In this document: positions 12,223 through 13,580 of the stretch, piece after piece
Numbering within the stretch: position 1 is the stretch's first letter
How the letters are laid out: each line of letters begins with the position of its first letter
Origin: CAIKZY01 sp044374195
GTDB lineage: Bacteria; Actinomycetota; Actinomycetes; S36-B12
Length of the DNA: 13,580 nt
Assembly: GCA_044374195.1 (NCBI GenBank)
Contig: JBILOY010000036.1
Location: 1 to 13,580 of the forward strand
Reading direction: 5' to 3'
Translations under genes and position numbers: made by a program
The notes under the pieces: model-generated
Database searches by the model: none
What the model was told of the DNA's origin: nothing
What the model saw: the letters and a program-made list of their open reading frames with translations, nothing else

Positions 12223-13580
12223 CGACCATCATTGACACGAATCTCACTGGCGTCCTTGGCGGGAAGACCGCTAAGGCGCTGTCGAAGGCATTCGGCATTA
12301 CGAGCGTCGATGATCTGCTACACCATTACCCGCGCCGCTATGCCGAGCGCGGCAAGCTCAGCGACCTCGCGAGTCTTCGAGATGGCGAGTCCGTCACGGT
12401 GCTTGCCGATATCGAGAGTGTCACAGTACGAGCCATGCGTGCTCGTCGCGGATCGATCCTGGAAGCCATCATCACTGACGGCAAGGGACGTCTCTCTGTC
12501 ACCTTCTTCAATCAGAAATGGCGCGAGCGCGAGTTCCGAGCCGGACGAAGCGGGCTGTTCTCGGGGGAAATCTCCGACTACCGCGGAAAGCGTCAACTCG
12601 CGCACCCGCAGTGCGTGCTTTTCCCCGACGGCATCGAGGACGACCCGGAGGCCACGGCGGCCTTCGCTGGCGCGATCATTCCCGTGTACCCGGCGAGCGG
12701 CTCGATCACGTCGTGGCAGATTCAAGCAGCGATCCGCATCGTGCTCGACACTTTGGGTGAGGTGGATGACCCGATCCCAGCGGAGATACTGCAACGCCAT
12801 GGCCTCGTTGACCGAGCCACGGCACTGCGCATGATTCACCAGCCGCAGTCGATGTCCGATGTCGAGTCCGCCACGGAGAGGCTGAAGTATGAGGAGGCCT
12901 TTTGTCTTCAGTCGATCCTGGCTCAGCGGCGCGCGGAGTTCTCGTCAATGCCGGCGACTGCACGTGATTGCGTCGTCGGTCCGCTTCTCACCGACTTCGA
13001 CTCCAGACTTCCGTTCACCCTTACCGATGGGCAAGTCTCGATCGGCCAGGAGATCTTCGACGATCTCGGTGCCACGCACCCGATGCATCGACTCGTGCAA
13101 GGCGATGTTGGCAGCGGCAAAACCCTGGTGGCGCTTCGCGCCATGCTCGCTGTCGTTGACTCCGGTGGGCAGGCGGCACTGCTGGCGCCGACCGAGGTGC
13201 TCGCAGTCCAGCATCATCGCTCGATCACGCGCATGCTCGGCGAGCTCGCCCATCGTGGCCAACTCGGTGGTGCTGATCACGGCACCCGGGTTGCTCTGCT
13301 CACCGGCTCCCAGCGGACGGCCACTAGGCGCAAGGAGCTACTCGATGTCATCACGGGGGAGGCCGGCATCGTGGTTGGCACGCATGCGCTCTTGCAGGAC
13401 AGCGTCGAGTTCCGTGATCTCGCCCTGGTCGTCGTAGACGAGCAGCACCGCTTCGGTGTGGAGCAGCGCGCCGCGCTCGCGGCGAAGTCGCGCAATGGCA
13501 CCAGACCTCATGTTCTCGTCATGACGGCGACGCCGATTCCTCGGACGATCGCGATGACAGTCTTCGGCGACCTGGACATT
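12219..13580 (+). CDS. recG: ATP-dependent DNA helicase RecG (5' part, cut by the window edge)
   Basis: The frame is open from a GTG at 12219 to the right edge (454 codons), about 60% of the usual length. RecG remodels stalled forks and Holliday junctions. The N-terminal wedge/OB region includes LLHHYPRRYAER and GRLSVTFFNQKW, and then SGEISDYRGKRQLAHP. The helicase core follows: LTDGQ, Walker A QGDVGSGKT (294-302, Lys301), LAPTEVLA, VALLTGSQR, VGTHALLQ, the Walker B box DEQHRFGVEQR (from 407) and MTATPIPRT (from 435). Helicase motifs IV-VI lie beyond the edge. The GTG overlaps the stop of the preceding gene, and only a weak GGA precedes it, so translational coupling is likely. I translated the frame continuously and found no frameshift. 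Confidence 0.96.
   Translation, partial: MTTIIDTNLTGVLGGKTAKALSKAFGITSVDDLLHHYPRRYAERGKLSDLASLRDGESVTVLADIESVTVRAMRARRGSILEAIITDGKGRLSVTFFNQKWREREFRAGRSGLFSGEISDYRGKRQLAHPQCVLFPDGIEDDPEATAAFAGAIIPVYPASGSITSWQIQAAIRIVLDTLGEVDDPIPAEILQRHGLVDRATALRMIHQPQSMSDVESATERLKYEEAFCLQSILAQRRAEFSSMPATARDCVVGPLLTDFDSRLPFTLTDGQVSIGQEIFDDLGATHPMHRLVQGDVGSGKTLVALRAMLAVVDSGGQAALLAPTEVLAVQHHRSITRMLGELAHRGQLGGADHGTRVALLTGSQRTATRRKELLDVITGEAGIVVGTHALLQDSVEFRDLALVVVDEQHRFGVEQRAALAAKSRNGTRPHVLVMTATPIPRTIAMTVFGDLDI

Overview
The window looks like a piece of the core chromosome of a GC-rich actinobacterium (class Actinomycetes; order not resolvable by eye). Three things suggest this: the gene order; an HU protein with a lysine/alanine-rich tail; and a CofC/FbiD-type guanylyltransferase for coenzyme F420. 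From memory, Mycobacterium and Streptomyces share much of this order (FAH hydrolase, gltX, leuCD, hup, cofC/fbiD, gpsA, ddl, thiL, rpmB, DAK2 protein, recG). I see no insertion sequence, phage gene, CRISPR array or other sign of recent transfer.

Layout. Bases 1-58 hold the end of an upstream gene, possibly citramalate/isopropylmalate synthase-like. At 98-2354 a fumarylacetoacetate-hydrolase-family enzyme overlaps gltX by 8 bases. At 2417-2649 lie tRNA-Gln(CTG) and tRNA-Glu(CTC), the likely substrates of the GltX encoded next door, followed by a strong terminator. leuC and leuD (2787-4801) form an isopropylmalate isomerase operon with its own terminator, followed by a monocistronic HU gene (4959-5405). 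On the minus strand cofC (5632-6258) runs into a small unrecognised 60-codon gene (5453-5635) through an ATGA overlap. Divergent from cofC are plsC and gpsA (ATGA overlap), then ddl and thiL (one base apart), at 6344-10179. rpmB lies on the minus strand (10270-10458). A DAK2/YloV (FakA-like) gene then overlaps the start of recG (GTGA), and recG runs off the right edge.

How the genes fit together. The content is housekeeping: aminoacylation of tRNA-Glu and probably tRNA-Gln, leucine synthesis, nucleoid structure, F420 synthesis, phospholipid precursors (plsC, gpsA), cell-wall D-Ala-D-Ala, thiamine diphosphate, ribosome, and recombination. Promoters, Shine-Dalgarno sites and terminators agree with the transcription units proposed.

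I found no convincing new multi-gene system. The items most worth a second look are the small gene coupled to cofC, two probable leaderless starts (FAH gene and ddl), a perfect 15-bp duplication at the start of plsC, palindromes in the rpmB/yloV and HU promoter regions, and the absence of an IclR-type regulator next to leuCD.
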